Shown here one piece after another: positions 25,978 to 36,075 of a DNA stretch of 64,000 nt (position 1 is its first letter; each line of letters begins with the position of its first letter). This stretch comes from Hyphomonas chukchiensis (GTDB lineage: Bacteria; Pseudomonadota; Alphaproteobacteria; Caulobacterales; Hyphomonadaceae), in assembly GCF_000682695.1 (NCBI RefSeq), contig NZ_AWFG01000012.1, positions 1-64,000 of the forward strand, read 5' to 3'. A model generated the notes under the pieces. It had not been told where the DNA came from, searched no databases, and saw only the letters and a program-made list of their open reading frames with translations. Made by a program: the position numbers and the translations under genes.

Positions 25978-27144
25978 TTAAAGCGATAGTGTGATTTCTA
26001 ACACAATACCGTCCGCCGAATCCTCCTTTTGAGGCACTCCGAGGGGCAAAGCTCGCCTTACGCGACTTGTCTGGCTCCGGTATCCCCCTGTAACACGCAG
26101 GCTGTCGGTAAGTTCCTTGGCAGCGCCAAGGCTCCATGATTCGCTTGTCAGCCCAGTCAGGTCGTCCGTTGCCTCGCCATAGTCGGCACCGAAGACCATC
26201 GAGAAGGCCTGTTTGGTGGCCCCGATCGTCCAGGCGGAATAGTCGCCCGCACCTGAATCCAGGCCATTATTGCTGCCGAGCAGACTCGCGCCCAGCGTGA
26301 TCGTCTCGAACTCCGCCGATGCCCCGGCCGACCATGTTTCCACTGTGCCATATATATCCGGTCGCAGGGACGAGCTGACATCCGCCCGGCTATAGGCGAG
26401 CGCCCCGCGCAACCGGACACCGCTCTCGCGCAAGCGCCGCGAGACATTGATGGCCGCTTCAGCCGCTGAATCGACACTGATTTGCGGATTACCCGCGACC
26501 TGGCGCTCCGGATCGCGGTCCAGTCCGCGCACATCGGCCGTCGGCGTATAAGAGACCCCGGCCCGGACACCCAGGATACGCGGGCTGGCATAGCTGACCT
26601 TCAGCGCCGGTCCTGTCAGGTCATTATCAGTGCGAATATAGGCCCGGCCGGTCGGGTCGAGCACCGGATTGGCCGTGCTGGCCTTGAGGAAGATGCTGGG
26701 GGCGCCTTCGTAAAATCGCGCGGCCACGCCTTTGTCGCGGCCCAGCCGCACCTCGCCATAGCCCCCTTCGGCATAGACATAGGCCTGTTCCAGCTGGCCC
26801 CGCGTCCCGACCTGCTCATAGCCAGTCCCCGCCGCAAGGCCGCTGAAGGCGCCCTGCCCCAGCCCGAAATCACCCCCGCTCACGCCGCTGAAGCCCGCCC
26901 TGTGGGGATTGTCGTGCTGCAGCTCAAGCCGGCCGACGGCGCCAATCTCGAGGCCATTGTCCAGAATCCGGTTGGTCGAGAGATTGAAAGCGGCTGCCCA
27001 GGTCACCGGCGCATCTTCAGCGCTCGACGCGGCGACCGCCACATCGGCCCCGGCTTCGGTTTCCCAGACCTCCCAGTCCTCCTGGGCTATGGCCTGTCCG
27101 GCCAGCGGGCCCAGCACGGCCAGCAGTGTCAGTGGTTTCCACAT
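25978..27144 (-). CDS. Gram-negative porin
   Basis: A 20-residue signal peptide (ending GQAIA) is followed by an acidic start and then a series of amphipathic beta-strands. Typical of general porins are YVYAEGGYGEVRLGRDKGVAARFYEGAP, SYASPRILGVRAGVSYTPTAD and the closing LEITLSL. At 388 residues it fits a 16-stranded trimeric porin. No selectivity can be inferred. The gene is divergent from the DUF3576 lipoprotein gene. Confidence 0.85.
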   Translation of the reverse strand: MWKPLTLLAVLGPLAGQAIAQEDWEVWETEAGADVAVAASSAEDAPVTWAAAFNLSTNRILDNGLEIGAVGRLELQHDNPHRAGFSGVSGGDFGLGQGAFSGLAAGTGYEQVGTRGQLEQAYVYAEGGYGEVRLGRDKGVAARFYEGAPSIFLKASTANPVLDPTGRAYIRTDNDLTGPALKVSYASPRILGVRAGVSYTPTADVRGLDRDPERQVAGNPQISVDSAAEAAINVSRRLRESGVRLRGALAYSRADVSSSLRPDIYGTVETWSAGASAEFETITLGASLLGSNNGLDSGAGDYSAWTIGATKQAFSMVFGADYGEATDDLTGLTSESWSLGAAKELTDSLRVTGGYRSQTSRVRRALPLGVPQKEDSADGIVLEITLSL

Positions 27145-27260
27145 GGTTTCTCTCCTGCAAACCCCTTGCGCCCTCTACGGCATATCAGCACTGGCGAGCC
27201 CCGACTCCCCTTGTTATACAAACCCTCGTCAACAAGGTCTTGCACTCAGGAACAATCTTC

Positions 27261-27686
27261 ATGGTCAAACACATCCTCACCGCCGCCATGGCTGGCATGC
27301 TGATCGTTTCCGGCTGCCAGTTCGGCGGCAGCAAGTCCAACGATGCCAGCATCACCCAGAAAAATGTCGGCACTGTGAACCCTTATCTCTGGCGCGCCAC
27401 GCTGGACACATTCGAGAACATGCCCCTCGATAAAGCCGATCCCGTAGGCGGCATCGTCAATTATGACTGGAAGTCCTTCCCGGACTCGCCGGACGAGCGC
27501 ATCAAGGCTACTGTCTACATTCTCGATACGCGACTACGCGCCGATGGCGTCAAGGTTTCGGTCTTCCGCCAGACCAACACAGACGGCACCTGGACCGATG
27601 CAACCGTCGACCCGGAAACCGGAATCCAGCTTGAGAACAAGATCCTTCAACGTGCGCGCACGCTCAAGGCTTCACAGATCGGCTAG
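27261..27686 (+). CDS. DUF3576 lipoprotein
   Basis: The start at 27261 gives a lipoprotein signal with the lipobox V-S-G-C and lipidated C19. The mature part has VNPYLWRATLDTFENMPLDKADPVGGIVNYDW and ends in IQLENKILQRARTLK. These are hallmarks of DUF3576, which I recall as regularly preceding leuS in alphaproteobacteria. Its location in the envelope and its position before leuS and lptE hint at an outer-membrane role, but none is established. 36 bases separate it from leuS. Confidence 0.88.
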   Translation: MVKHILTAAMAGMLIVSGCQFGGSKSNDASITQKNVGTVNPYLWRATLDTFENMPLDKADPVGGIVNYDWKSFPDSPDERIKATVYILDTRLRADGVKVSVFRQTNTDGTWTDATVDPETGIQLENKILQRARTLKASQIG

Positions 27687-27722
27687 AAAGCCACAAATCA
27701 TACGTCTTTAAAGGAGCGGGAC

Positions 27723-30290
27723 ATGGCCACCCGTTATGATCCGCAGGCCGCGGAAAGCAGATGGCGTGCCGAGTGGGACGCAGCAAACCTGTTCAAGGCG
27801 AAATCACCGGCCGAGGCCGGGGATGCGCCCAAGGCATACATCCTCGAGATGTTCCCCTACCCGTCCGGCCGCCTGCACATGGGCCATGTGCGCAACTATG
27901 CCATGGGCGATGTCGTTGCCCGCCACCGGCGCGCCAAGGGCTATAACGTGCTCCACCCGATGGGCTGGGATGCGTTCGGTATGCCCGCCGAGAACGCGGC
28001 CATGCAGCGCGGCGTCCATCCCGGCAAATGGACCTACCAGAATATCGACGCGATGCGGGCCCAGCTGAAGAAGCTCGGCCTGTCGCTCGACTGGAGCCGC
28101 GAGTTCGCGACCTGCGACCCGGACTATTATGGCGCCCAGCAGGGCCTCTTCCTCAAGATGCTGGAAAAGGGCCTCGTCTATCGCAAGGCCAGCAAGGTGA
28201 ACTGGGATCCGGTCGACAACACGGTCCTGGCAAACGAGCAGGTCGTTGACGGTCGGGGCTGGCGTTCCGGCGCCATCGTCGAGCAGCGCGAACTGACCCA
28301 ATGGTTTTTCCGCATCACGCAGTATGCCGAAGACCTGCTGGAAGAAGTCCAGAAGCTCGAGCGCTGGCCCGAGAAGGTCCGCACGATGCAGGCCAACTGG
28401 ATCGGCCGGTCGGAAGGCCTGCAGATGCGGTTCGAATTCGCAGGCAATGCCCCGGCGAACTATGAGAAAGGCGTCGAGATTTTCACCACGCGCCCGGACA
28501 CATTGTTCGGCGCGAGCTTCATTGCGCTCTCACCTGATCACCCGCTCGTGCTGCAACTGGCCGAAGGCAACAACGCGCTCACGGCGTTCCGCGCCGAGTG
28601 CGCTGCTGTCGGCACAAGCGAAGAGGCCATCGAGAAGGCCCCGAAGCTCGGCTTCGATACAGGCCTCACCGTGCAGCATCCGTTCGAAGCCGACCGCACA
28701 TTGCCGGTCTGGGTCGCGAACTTCGTGCTGATGGGCTATGGCACGGGCGCCATTTTCGGCTGCCCGGCGCACGACCAGCGCGACATTGAATTTGCCCGCA
28801 AGTATGGCCTCTCGGTCACGCCGGTTGTCCTGCCGCCCAACGCAGACGCCGCTACATTTGACGTCGAAGACGATGCCTATACCGGCCCTGGCACGATCTT
28901 CCATTCAGGCTTCCTCGATGGCCAATCCATCGACGATGCCAAGCGCATGGCAATCGCCAAGATCGAATCCATGGGCCTTGGCGAAGGCAAGGTGAACTAT
29001 CGCCTGCGCGACTGGGGCGTCTCGCGCCAGCGCTATTGGGGCTGCCCGATCCCGGTTATCTATTGCGAAACCTGCGGTATCGTTCCGGTTCCGGCAGCTG
29101 ATTTGCCTATCCGTCTGCCCGACGACGTCACCTTCGACGTCCCCGGCAACCCGCTGGAGCGCCACCCGACCTGGAAGCACACGACCTGCCCGAACTGCAA
29201 CGGCAAGGCCCGCCGCGAGACGGACACGCTGGACACGTTCGTTGACAGCTCCTGGTATTATGCGCGGTTCGCCAGCCCCGACGACCTGGAAGAGCGCGCC
29301 TACTGGCTGCCGGTCGACCAATATGTCGGTGGCGTCGAGCATGCCGTGCTCCACCTGCTCTACGCCCGCTTCTTTGCCCGCGCGATGCGCGATGTCGGCG
29401 AGCTGGACCTGCCCAGCGGCGAGCCGTTCGCGGGCCTCTTCACGCAAGGCATGGTGACACACGAAACCTACAAGTCAGACAGCGGCGTCTGGCTGGAACC
29501 ATCGGAAGTCGAACAGCGCGACGGGACCTGGATCGAGATTGCGACCGGCGCGCCCGCGAGCGTCGGCCCGATCGAGAAGATGTCAAAGTCGAAGAAGAAC
29601 ACGGTCGATCCGGATGCCATTATCGGGGCCTTTGGCGCCGATATTGCCCGCTGGTTCGTCCTCTCGGACTCCCCGCCTGAACGCGATGTGGAATGGACAC
29701 AGTCCGGCGCTGAAGGTGCAGCCCGCTTTGCGCAGCGTATCTGGAGCGTCTTTGATGCCCTGCCCGAAAACGGATCTTCCGCTATTGGCTCAGATGATGG
29801 CTCAGTCGCTTTGCACAAAACATCGCACAAAGCCGTCGCCTCCATCGACAAGGCCATTTCCGATTTCCGCTTCAACTCAGCCGTTGCAACGATCTATGAA
29901 TGGGTCACTGCGCTGAAAAAGGCTGAAACGGGGTCGGACGTACTTGTCGGCGCGCGCATGGAAGGCGCCTCCATGCTGGCACGCTGCCTGACCTTGTTCA
30001 TGCCGCACCTGGCTGAAACCTGCTGGGAACGCATTGGCGGCGAAGGCTTCGTCTCGGCTGCGGTCTGGCCCGAGCCCGAGCCCGCCCTGTTGGTCGACGA
30101 CAGCGTTACGATGGCTGTTCAGGTAAACGGCAAACGCCGCGGCGAAATCACTGTCGCGAAGGACCTCGCGAAGGAGGCCGTAGAGGCCGCTGCCTTCGCG
30201 GATCCGGAAGTTGCCGCCTTCCTCAATGGCAAGGACGTCAAGAAAACCATTGTCGTTCCCGGCCGCATCGTGAATATCGTGGTGGCATGA
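27723..30290 (+). CDS. leuS: Leucyl-tRNA synthetase
   Basis: This class I synthetase (855 residues) charges tRNA-Leu. The HIGH motif is HMGH in [16 protein letters not shown] near residue 49, and the KMSKS loop is KMSKSKKN near residue 618. The CP1 editing domain ([12 protein letters not shown] and later GCPAHDQRD) is present, as is the LeuS zinc-domain region with CETCG and CPNC. AAGGAGCGGGAC precedes the ATG. The stop overlaps the lptE start (ATGA), so leuS, lptE and holA form one transcript. Confidence 0.98.
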   Translation: MATRYDPQAAESRWRAEWDAANLFKAKSPAEAGDAPKAYILEMFPYPSGRLHMGHVRNYAMGDVVARHRRAKGYNVLHPMGWDAFGMPAENAAMQRGVHPGKWTYQNIDAMRAQLKKLGLSLDWSREFATCDPDYYGAQQGLFLKMLEKGLVYRKASKVNWDPVDNTVLANEQVVDGRGWRSGAIVEQRELTQWFFRITQYAEDLLEEVQKLERWPEKVRTMQANWIGRSEGLQMRFEFAGNAPANYEKGVEIFTTRPDTLFGASFIALSPDHPLVLQLAEGNNALTAFRAECAAVGTSEEAIEKAPKLGFDTGLTVQHPFEADRTLPVWVANFVLMGYGTGAIFGCPAHDQRDIEFARKYGLSVTPVVLPPNADAATFDVEDDAYTGPGTIFHSGFLDGQSIDDAKRMAIAKIESMGLGEGKVNYRLRDWGVSRQRYWGCPIPVIYCETCGIVPVPAADLPIRLPDDVTFDVPGNPLERHPTWKHTTCPNCNGKARRETDTLDTFVDSSWYYARFASPDDLEERAYWLPVDQYVGGVEHAVLHLLYARFFARAMRDVGELDLPSGEPFAGLFTQGMVTHETYKSDSGVWLEPSEVEQRDGTWIEIATGAPASVGPIEKMSKSKKNTVDPDAIIGAFGADIARWFVLSDSPPERDVEWTQSGAEGAARFAQRIWSVFDALPENGSSAIGSDDGSVALHKTSHKAVASIDKAISDFRFNSAVATIYEWVTALKKAETGSDVLVGARMEGASMLARCLTLFMPHLAETCWERIGGEGFVSAAVWPEPEPALLVDDSVTMAVQVNGKRRGEITVAKDLAKEAVEAAAFADPEVAAFLNGKDVKKTIVVPGRIVNIVVA

Positions 30291-30760
30291 AACACTTCCT
30301 CGCCGCCTTCGCCATGCTCACCCTGAGCGCCTGTGGCTTCCAGCCGGTCTATGCACCGGGCAATAGCGCACTGGCCGCAGGCGGGCCCATTACGGTTGAG
30401 CCGATCAGCGGACGGTCCGGCTATGTGTTGCGGCGGGCGCTTCAGCAAGAGCTGGCGATCGGCCTGCCGGGCGTTACAGAGCCTGCGACGCTCAACGTGG
30501 TCCTGAACGAGAACCTGACGCGGCTGGCCTTCAAGCCGGATGGCGCCGCCTCGCGCTCCAGCCTCTCGGCCACAGCGCGCTATGTTCTCGCCCGGGACAA
30601 TTCAGCCATTTCAGGCTCCGCCGATGCGGAGACTGACTTCTCGGTGCCGTCCCAGCCCTATGGCGATATCGCCGCCCAGACCAGCGCCGCGGATCGCACC
30701 ATGCGCGAACTCGCCAAGCATATCGTGCAGGATCTGCGTCTCCAGCTCATGGCTGACTGA
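30287..30760 (+). CDS. lptE: LPS assembly lipoprotein LptE
   Basis: LptE plugs the LptD barrel that inserts lipopolysaccharide into the outer membrane. The protein (157 residues) has the lipobox L-S-A-C with C16, then CGFQPVYAP, which is the family signature. The latter part, [23 protein letters not shown], ends in a helix with [13 protein letters not shown]. It overlaps leuS by 4 bases and meets holA at a one-base overlap. The leuS-lptE-holA order is the conserved one. Confidence 0.92.
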   Translation: MKHFLAAFAMLTLSACGFQPVYAPGNSALAAGGPITVEPISGRSGYVLRRALQQELAIGLPGVTEPATLNVVLNENLTRLAFKPDGAASRSSLSATARYVLARDNSAISGSADAETDFSVPSQPYGDIAAQTSAADRTMRELAKHIVQDLRLQLMAD

Positions 30761-31794
30761 TGCTGCTAAAGGGCAAGCACGCTGTCGCTTTCGCTCGCAG
30801 GCCTGATCCCGCCATCTGGTCTGTGCTGGCTTTCGGCGAAGACGAGGGCCTTGCAAGTGACGCCGCCAGCAGCCTGATCAAGGCGTGGAAGCCCAAACTG
30901 GGTGAGCTGGAAGTCACCGTCCTCGACGATGACGCCATCAAGAAGGACCCGTCCCTCCTCTTCGACAATCTTGAAGCCGTCTCCCTGCTCGGCGATCCGC
31001 GTGCAATACGTATACGGACGAGCGGAGACAAGATCGCCGCGCTGCTTGCTGAAGCCTTGGCCGAAGGCGACAAGCGCCCGGACCGCTATGCCGCGCGGCT
31101 GGTGATCGAGGCGGGATCGCTCGCATCCAAATCGAAGCTACGTGCTGCGGCGAGTGGTGCCCAGAATGCGGCCTGCCTCCAGCTGTTCGCAGATGAGGCC
31201 GGCGATATTGAAGAGCGCGTGAAAACGGCTCTGCTGGAAGTTGGCGCAACAATCGATGCAGCCGCGCTTCATGCCTTCACCGGCGACCTGCCCGGCCATC
31301 GCGGCATCGCCAATGCCGAGATCGAGAAGCTGGCGCTCTATGCGCGCGGGCTGGGGCGCGATGTGTCGCTTGGCGATATCCGCTCCCTCTCTGCGACAGA
31401 TATCGACCACAACCTGTCAGCCGCTATCCGTGCGGCGCTGGATGGCAACCTCGTCGCCGCCAATGTCGCGCTGCAACGTCTTGAGGTGGCAGGCACATCG
31501 GCCATCTCGATCCTGCGTGCGCTGCAAAGCGAAACCCTGCGCATGCTCGATGCGCACAAGCGCATGGCTGCCGGTGAAGGCGCCCCCGGCATGAAGCTGC
31601 GCCCGCCTGTCTGGCAGAGTGACTGGCCTGCCTTTCGCGCGCGCCTCGGCAAGTGGCCACAGAAGCGGCTGATGCGGATTATGGAGCGTATCTATGAAGC
31701 CGAGCAGCAGGCGAAGTCAGGATCAGGCAGCGCCGATCCTGTTGTGCGTGTACTGATGAATGAGCTTGGCCAGGCCGCTGCGAGAGCGTCCTGA
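30760..31794 (+). CDS. holA: DNA polymerase III delta subunit HolA
   Basis: HolA opens and loads the sliding clamp as part of the clamp-loader complex. The 344-residue protein has the delta-type N-terminus (IWSVLAFGEDEGLASDAASSLIKAW) and a divergent AAA+ core without a Walker A motif, as expected for delta. The C-terminal collar helices include SAISILRALQSETLRMLDAH. Its stop codon abuts the parB stop; the two interlock as TGATCA. Confidence 0.94.
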   Translation: MLLKGKHAVAFARRPDPAIWSVLAFGEDEGLASDAASSLIKAWKPKLGELEVTVLDDDAIKKDPSLLFDNLEAVSLLGDPRAIRIRTSGDKIAALLAEALAEGDKRPDRYAARLVIEAGSLASKSKLRAAASGAQNAACLQLFADEAGDIEERVKTALLEVGATIDAAALHAFTGDLPGHRGIANAEIEKLALYARGLGRDVSLGDIRSLSATDIDHNLSAAIRAALDGNLVAANVALQRLEVAGTSAISILRALQSETLRMLDAHKRMAAGEGAPGMKLRPPVWQSDWPAFRARLGKWPQKRLMRIMERIYEAEQQAKSGSGSADPVVRVLMNELGQAAARAS

Positions 31795-32712
31795 TCAGCT
31801 TCCGCGTTTGGCGGTCAGGCGCCGGCACACATCGTCCAGCTGCTCCAGGTCGCGATACTGGATCCGCAGCTCGCCACCATTCTTGCCATGACGGATGTCT
31901 ACGGCCAGACCCAGCGTGCGCGTCAGGTCCGCCTCAAGCGCTTCGGTGTCGACATCCTTCTCCTCGGCCATTTGCTTGGCTGATTTTGTCTCGACAGGTC
32001 CGCCCTCGCGCGCCTCTTTAGCCTTGGCCTCAACCTCGCGAACACTCAGCCCCTTCTCCGCCGCCAGCTTGACGAGCGCCTCAGGGTCCGGCGCGCCAAG
32101 CGCAGCGCGGGCATGGCCGGCGCTCAGTTTCCCATCGCGCACAAACGCCCGCGCGCTTTCCGGCAATTGCAGCAGGCGCAGTGTGTTGGCAATGTGAACC
32201 CGGCTCTTGCCGACGCTATTGGCCAGGCTGTCCTGCGTCCGCCCGAAGCGTTTCATCAGCGCTTCATAGGCTTCCGCCTCTTCGATCGGATTGAGGTCTG
32301 CGCGTTGGACGTTCTCGATGATGCCGATCTCGAGAAGCTCAAGTTCATCGATGTCGCGCACAAGCGCCGGGATCGACTTCAGGCCCGCAATCTTGGCCGC
32401 ACGCCAGCGGCGTTCACCCGCGATGATCTGGAACTTGCCCTTATCCTTCGGGTCCGGCCGCACGAGGATCGCTTGCAAGACACCCTTGCTCTTCAGCGAC
32501 TCCGCGAGCTCGTTCAGCGCGCTTTCATCGAATGTGCGGCGCGGCTGGGCCGGATTCCGGCGAATAAGGTCAATATCGATCTCATTCGACGCCACACCCG
32601 GCTTGGCAGACAATTCCTTGCCGGAACCAGCGCCGACAGCATCGACCTCGCCCATCAGGGCCGACAATCCGCGGCCAAGCCGCGTGGGTTTGCTCTTTGC
32701 CTCTTCGCTCAT
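31795..32712 (-). CDS. parB: Chromosome-partitioning protein ParB
   Basis: ParB binds parS, spreads as a CTP-dependent clamp and links the origin region to ParA. The protein (305 residues) begins with the Lys/Arg-rich GRGLSALMGE, which stimulates ParA. The CTP-binding motifs follow: NPAQPRRTFDE and GERRWRAAK near residue 98. The helix-turn-helix region (NSVGKSRVHIANTLRLLQLP) and the dimerisation tail complete it. The start at 32712 is 5 bases after the parA stop. Two parS sites lie in the neighbouring rsmG and mnmG genes. Confidence 0.97.
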   Translation of the reverse strand: MSEEAKSKPTRLGRGLSALMGEVDAVGAGSGKELSAKPGVASNEIDIDLIRRNPAQPRRTFDESALNELAESLKSKGVLQAILVRPDPKDKGKFQIIAGERRWRAAKIAGLKSIPALVRDIDELELLEIGIIENVQRADLNPIEEAEAYEALMKRFGRTQDSLANSVGKSRVHIANTLRLLQLPESARAFVRDGKLSAGHARAALGAPDPEALVKLAAEKGLSVREVEAKAKEAREGGPVETKSAKQMAEEKDVDTEALEADLTRTLGLAVDIRHGKNGGELRIQYRDLEQLDDVCRRLTAKRGS

Positions 32713-32717
32713 CGTGA

Positions 32718-33524
32718 TCAGGCCGCTCTCGCTTTTTCGCGTTGCAGGACTTCGGAGGCGAGACGGATATAGGCCTCGCTGCCGGGACACCGATAATCGT
32801 AGAGTAGTGCGGGCTTACCGAAGGATGGCGCCTCGGACAGACGGACATTCCGCGGTATGACCGTGTTGTAGACCTTGTTGCCGAAATAGGCGCGTACCTG
32901 GTCGGCCACTTCGTCGGACAGGTTGTTGCGACGGTCATACATGGTCAGCACCACGCCCTGGATCTCGAGGCCAGGATTAAGGCCCTGCCGCACGACTTCG
33001 ACCGTCCGCATCAGTTGGGACAGACCTTCCAGCGCCAGGAACTCGCACTGTAGCGGCACAAGCAGCGCATTCGCGGCCGTCATGGCGTTCAATGTCAGTG
33101 CCGACAGGGATGGCGGGCAATCGATCAGGATATAATCGTATTTGACGAGGCCGCCCATTTCGGCCCGGTCAACATAATTCATAAGCGCTTCACGCAGGCG
33201 ATAGGAGCGACGCGCATCACCGGCCAATTCCGTTTCCACGCCAGACAGGTTCTCGTCGCCGGGAACAATGTCCAGGCGCGGCACGATGGTCGAAAGGACC
33301 GTCTGTTCCATGTCGACACGGTCAACGACCAGATCATAACTCGTCAATTGCCGGTCTGCCCTGGAAATACCAAGGCCTGTCGAGGCATTACCCTGCGCAT
33401 CGAAATCGACGATCAGAACGCGGCGACCTACAGCCGCCAATGCAGTTCCAAGGTTAATCGAAGTCGTGGTCTTACCGACCCCGCCCTTCTGATTCACCAC
33501 AGCAAAAATCCTAGGCTTCGCCAC
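32718..33524 (-). CDS. parA: Chromosome-partitioning ATPase ParA
   Basis: ParA is a Walker-type ATPase that binds DNA non-specifically and forms the gradient along which ParB-parS moves. The deviant Walker A motif KGGVGKTT is at residues 13-20. DFDAQGNAS and the later DCPPSLSALTLNAM are also conserved. The length of 268 residues is standard. The start lies inside the end of rsmG (14-base overlap), so rsmG, parA and parB are cotranscribed. Confidence 0.98.
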   Translation of the reverse strand: MAKPRIFAVVNQKGGVGKTTTSINLGTALAAVGRRVLIVDFDAQGNASTGLGISRADRQLTSYDLVVDRVDMEQTVLSTIVPRLDIVPGDENLSGVETELAGDARRSYRLREALMNYVDRAEMGGLVKYDYILIDCPPSLSALTLNAMTAANALLVPLQCEFLALEGLSQLMRTVEVVRQGLNPGLEIQGVVLTMYDRRNNLSDEVADQVRAYFGNKVYNTVIPRNVRLSEAPSFGKPALLYDYRCPGSEAYIRLASEVLQREKARAA

Positions 33525-34134
33525 CTTGCAGCTCCCTTACGATCAACACGACTCCCGACCCACCGCTTCGGCTCGGAATCGCCTCATGAGCGAATCTCCA
33601 CCTTTGTCGGGCTTCCGTCAATTCTTCTTCCCAGCGTTCGCCCTTGAGGAATAGCCCTGTTGCACCGTTTTTCATCCAGGGAGAGGCGTAATCCAGAAGT
33701 TTCGGAAGCGGCGCAAAGGCCCTCGCCGTGACGAAATCGGCGCGGCTGGCCGGTGCCGATTCCACCCGTCCCTTATACACATCGGCCGATAATCCGGCCG
33801 CATCAATCGCCGCATTCAGGAACGCCGTTTTCTTGCCGACGCTTTCCATCATCGTCACGCGGCCCTCCGGCCGGGCCGCCGCGATAATAAGGCCGGGAAA
33901 CCCTGCGCCCGATCCAAGATCCACGACGCTAGCCGTCTCCGGAATATGGTCGAGCAATTGAAGGCAATCCCACACATGCCTTTGCCAGATATGCGGCCAC
34001 TCGCGCGGCCCGATCAGATTCGACTTCATCCGCCAGGAATCGAGCGTGTCGATCACGCGGTCCAAACGGTTAAGCGTTTCACGTGAAACATTATGAGCGG
34101 CCAGAAATACCGCACGGTCATTCTCGCTTGTCAT
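33511..34134 (-). CDS. rsmG: 16S rRNA (guanine527-N7)-methyltransferase RsmG
   Basis: RsmG (GidB) methylates G527 of 16S rRNA using SAM; its loss gives low-level streptomycin resistance. The 207-residue protein has the family N-terminus VSRETLNRLDRVIDTLDSWRMKSNLIGPRE. The SAM-binding motif VVDLGSGAGFPGLIIAA and KKTAFLNAAIDAAGL follow. A parS site lies inside the coding sequence at its N-terminal end, encoding part of NVSRET. It sits 4 bases after mnmG. Confidence 0.96.
   Translation of the reverse strand: MTSENDRAVFLAAHNVSRETLNRLDRVIDTLDSWRMKSNLIGPREWPHIWQRHVWDCLQLLDHIPETASVVDLGSGAGFPGLIIAAARPEGRVTMMESVGKKTAFLNAAIDAAGLSADVYKGRVESAPASRADFVTARAFAPLPKLLDYASPWMKNGATGLFLKGERWEEELTEARQRWRFAHEAIPSRSGGSGVVLIVRELQGGEA
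34075..34090. other. parS: parS centromere site (within rsmG)
   Basis: CGTTTCACGTGAAACA matches the bacterial consensus TGTTTCACGTGAAACA at 15 of 16 positions, including the whole 14-bp palindrome GTTTCACGTGAAAC (34076-34089). It lies within the rsmG coding sequence, about 1.4 kb from parA and 7.5 kb from oriC. Confidence 0.92.
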
Positions 34135-34138
34135 CGGG

Positions 34139-36004
34139 TCAGACCGCCTTCGCGCGGCGTTTCACATGGCTGAGCAATGCCGTGAGTGCACCGGGCGTGA
34201 CACCCTCAATCCGCCCGGCCTGGCCCAGCGTTGTTGGCCGGATCAATTCGAGCTTCTGACGGACTTCATTCGAAAGTCCACCAACCGATGCGTAATCGAT
34301 GTCACGTGGAAGCGTCAGACCCTCGTCACGGCGAAGCGCGGCCACATCCGCCGACTGGCGTTCGAGATATCCGGAATAGAGGGCCTCTATTTCCAATTGG
34401 GCGGCCGTCTCGGGAGAAATATCTGAAAGGTCCGGCCAAACGGCGGTCAGTTCGGGAAAACCGATATTCTTGTAGGCCAGATATTCCCAGGCCGACCTCA
34501 CCCTGCCGTCCTGATTGATTTCCCATCCGGCCTGCGCTGCTTTTGCCGGCGAGAGGGTCAGGGCCTGGAGCGTTTCACGCGCGCGGGTTAATGCATCTTG
34601 TTTCACGTGAAACACTTTGGCCCGAATCGGGCCCACACAGCCCATTTCGAGGCCTTTTCGTGTCAGGCGCTGATCCGCATTGTCCGCGCGGAGGGCCAGA
34701 CGATATTCGGCGCGCGATGTAAACATCCTATACGGCTCGGTCACGCCGCGCGTGACGAGGTCGTCAATGAGGACGCCGATATAGGCTTCGGCCCGGTCAA
34801 ACATCACGGGTTCTTTGCCCGCAGATGCCCGCGCCGCATTCAGGCCCGCGACGAGGCCCTGGGCGCCTGCTTCCTCATATCCCGTGGTCCCATTGATCTG
34901 ACCAGCCAGATAAAGCCCCGCCTGCGCACGGACTTCCAGTGCGGGCGTCAAAGCACGCGGATCGACATAGTCGTATTCAATCGCGTAGGCATATTGCCGG
35001 ATCACCACGTTTTCGAGGCCCGGAATGGTCCGGATGAATTGATCCTGGACCGTTTCCGGCAGTGACGTGGAAATGCCGTTCGGATAGACCGTGTCGTCGT
35101 CGAGGCCTTCCGGCTCCAGAAAGATCTGGTGACGGTCCCGATCGGCAAAACGGTGAACCTTGTCTTCGATGGACGGGCAATAGCGGGGGCCGCGTCCGGC
35201 AATCGCGCCGGAATAGACCGCCGATTGATTGATATTCTCGGCGATGATTGCGTGGGTTTCTGCCGACGTCCACGTGATACCACATGCCACTTGGGGCACG
35301 TCGATCCGGTCCGTCATATAGGAAAATGGCACCGGCAATTCGTCTGCCGCCTGCATTTCCAATTGGTCCCAGGCTATCGTACTCCCATCAAGACGGGCAG
35401 GCGTGCCGGTCTTGAGGCGGCCCATGGGCAGGCCCATGCCATAAAGCCGGTCAGACAAGCCTATCGCGGGCGCCTCGCCAACACGCCCGGCCGGGATGCG
35501 TTTGTCGCCAATATGGATCATGCCCTTCAGGAACGTTCCTGTAGTAATGACTACAGATCGCGCATGATAGACTGCGCCGGAAAGCCCAACGACGCCCTTA
35601 AGGATATCATCCTCGATGATGAGGTCTTCGGCGCCGTCTTCGATAATCGTGAGATTGGGATAATCCGCCAGCTCCGCCTGCATTGCCTGGCGATAAAGCG
35701 CCCGATCGATCTGCGCGCGCGGCCCCCAGACAGCCGGGCCTTTGGAGCGGTTGAGCATGCGAAACTGGATGCCGGCCTTGTCGGCCATGCGGCCCATCAA
35801 ACCATCCAGCGCATCAATCTCGCGCACGAGATGGCCTTTGCCGAGGCCACCAATCGCCGGGTTGCAACTCATCTCGCCAATGGTCGATCGCTTGTGCGTT
35901 ACGAGCGCCGTGCGCGCACCAAAGCGCGCCGCAGCCGCAGCCGCTTCGCAGCCAGCGTGTCCGCCGCCGATAACAATCACGTCGAATTGGTCTGGCATCG
36001 CCAT
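34139..36004 (-). CDS. mnmG: tRNA uridine 5-carboxymethylaminomethyl modification enzyme MnmG
   Basis: MnmG (GidA) forms a complex with MnmE that modifies U34 of several tRNAs, using FAD, NADH and methylene-THF. The FAD fingerprint [19 protein letters not shown] is at residues 11-29. [21 protein letters not shown] and the C-terminal [21 protein letters not shown] are diagnostic. The length of 621 residues is normal. A second parS site lies in the coding sequence (34599-34614). The gene sits between mnmE and rsmG as in most alphaproteobacteria. Confidence 0.97.
   Translation of the reverse strand: MAMPDQFDVIVIGGGHAGCEAAAAAARFGARTALVTHKRSTIGEMSCNPAIGGLGKGHLVREIDALDGLMGRMADKAGIQFRMLNRSKGPAVWGPRAQIDRALYRQAMQAELADYPNLTIIEDGAEDLIIEDDILKGVVGLSGAVYHARSVVITTGTFLKGMIHIGDKRIPAGRVGEAPAIGLSDRLYGMGLPMGRLKTGTPARLDGSTIAWDQLEMQAADELPVPFSYMTDRIDVPQVACGITWTSAETHAIIAENINQSAVYSGAIAGRGPRYCPSIEDKVHRFADRDRHQIFLEPEGLDDDTVYPNGISTSLPETVQDQFIRTIPGLENVVIRQYAYAIEYDYVDPRALTPALEVRAQAGLYLAGQINGTTGYEEAGAQGLVAGLNAARASAGKEPVMFDRAEAYIGVLIDDLVTRGVTEPYRMFTSRAEYRLALRADNADQRLTRKGLEMGCVGPIRAKVFHVKQDALTRARETLQALTLSPAKAAQAGWEINQDGRVRSAWEYLAYKNIGFPELTAVWPDLSDISPETAAQLEIEALYSGYLERQSADVAALRRDEGLTLPRDIDYASVGGLSNEVRQKLELIRPTTLGQAGRIEGVTPGALTALLSHVKRRAKAV
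34599..34614. other. parS: parS centromere site (within mnmG)
   Basis: TGTTTCACGTGAAACA is a perfect 16/16 match to the parS consensus. It lies within mnmG (encoding part of VFHVKQ), 524 bases from the rsmG site, and forms with it a two-site cluster about 7 kb from oriC. Confidence 0.95.
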
Positions 36005-36075
36005 CGATAAAGTACCTTTGGAATAGGGGGTGTTCTGGCGGCTATATAACCGCGCAGGGCCTCAAACCCTAGGGG

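Noticed and set aside
34158-34169. Further GTTTCAC half-sites in mnmG (34158 and 34571)
   Set aside because: Only one arm of parS is conserved; the palindrome is broken.
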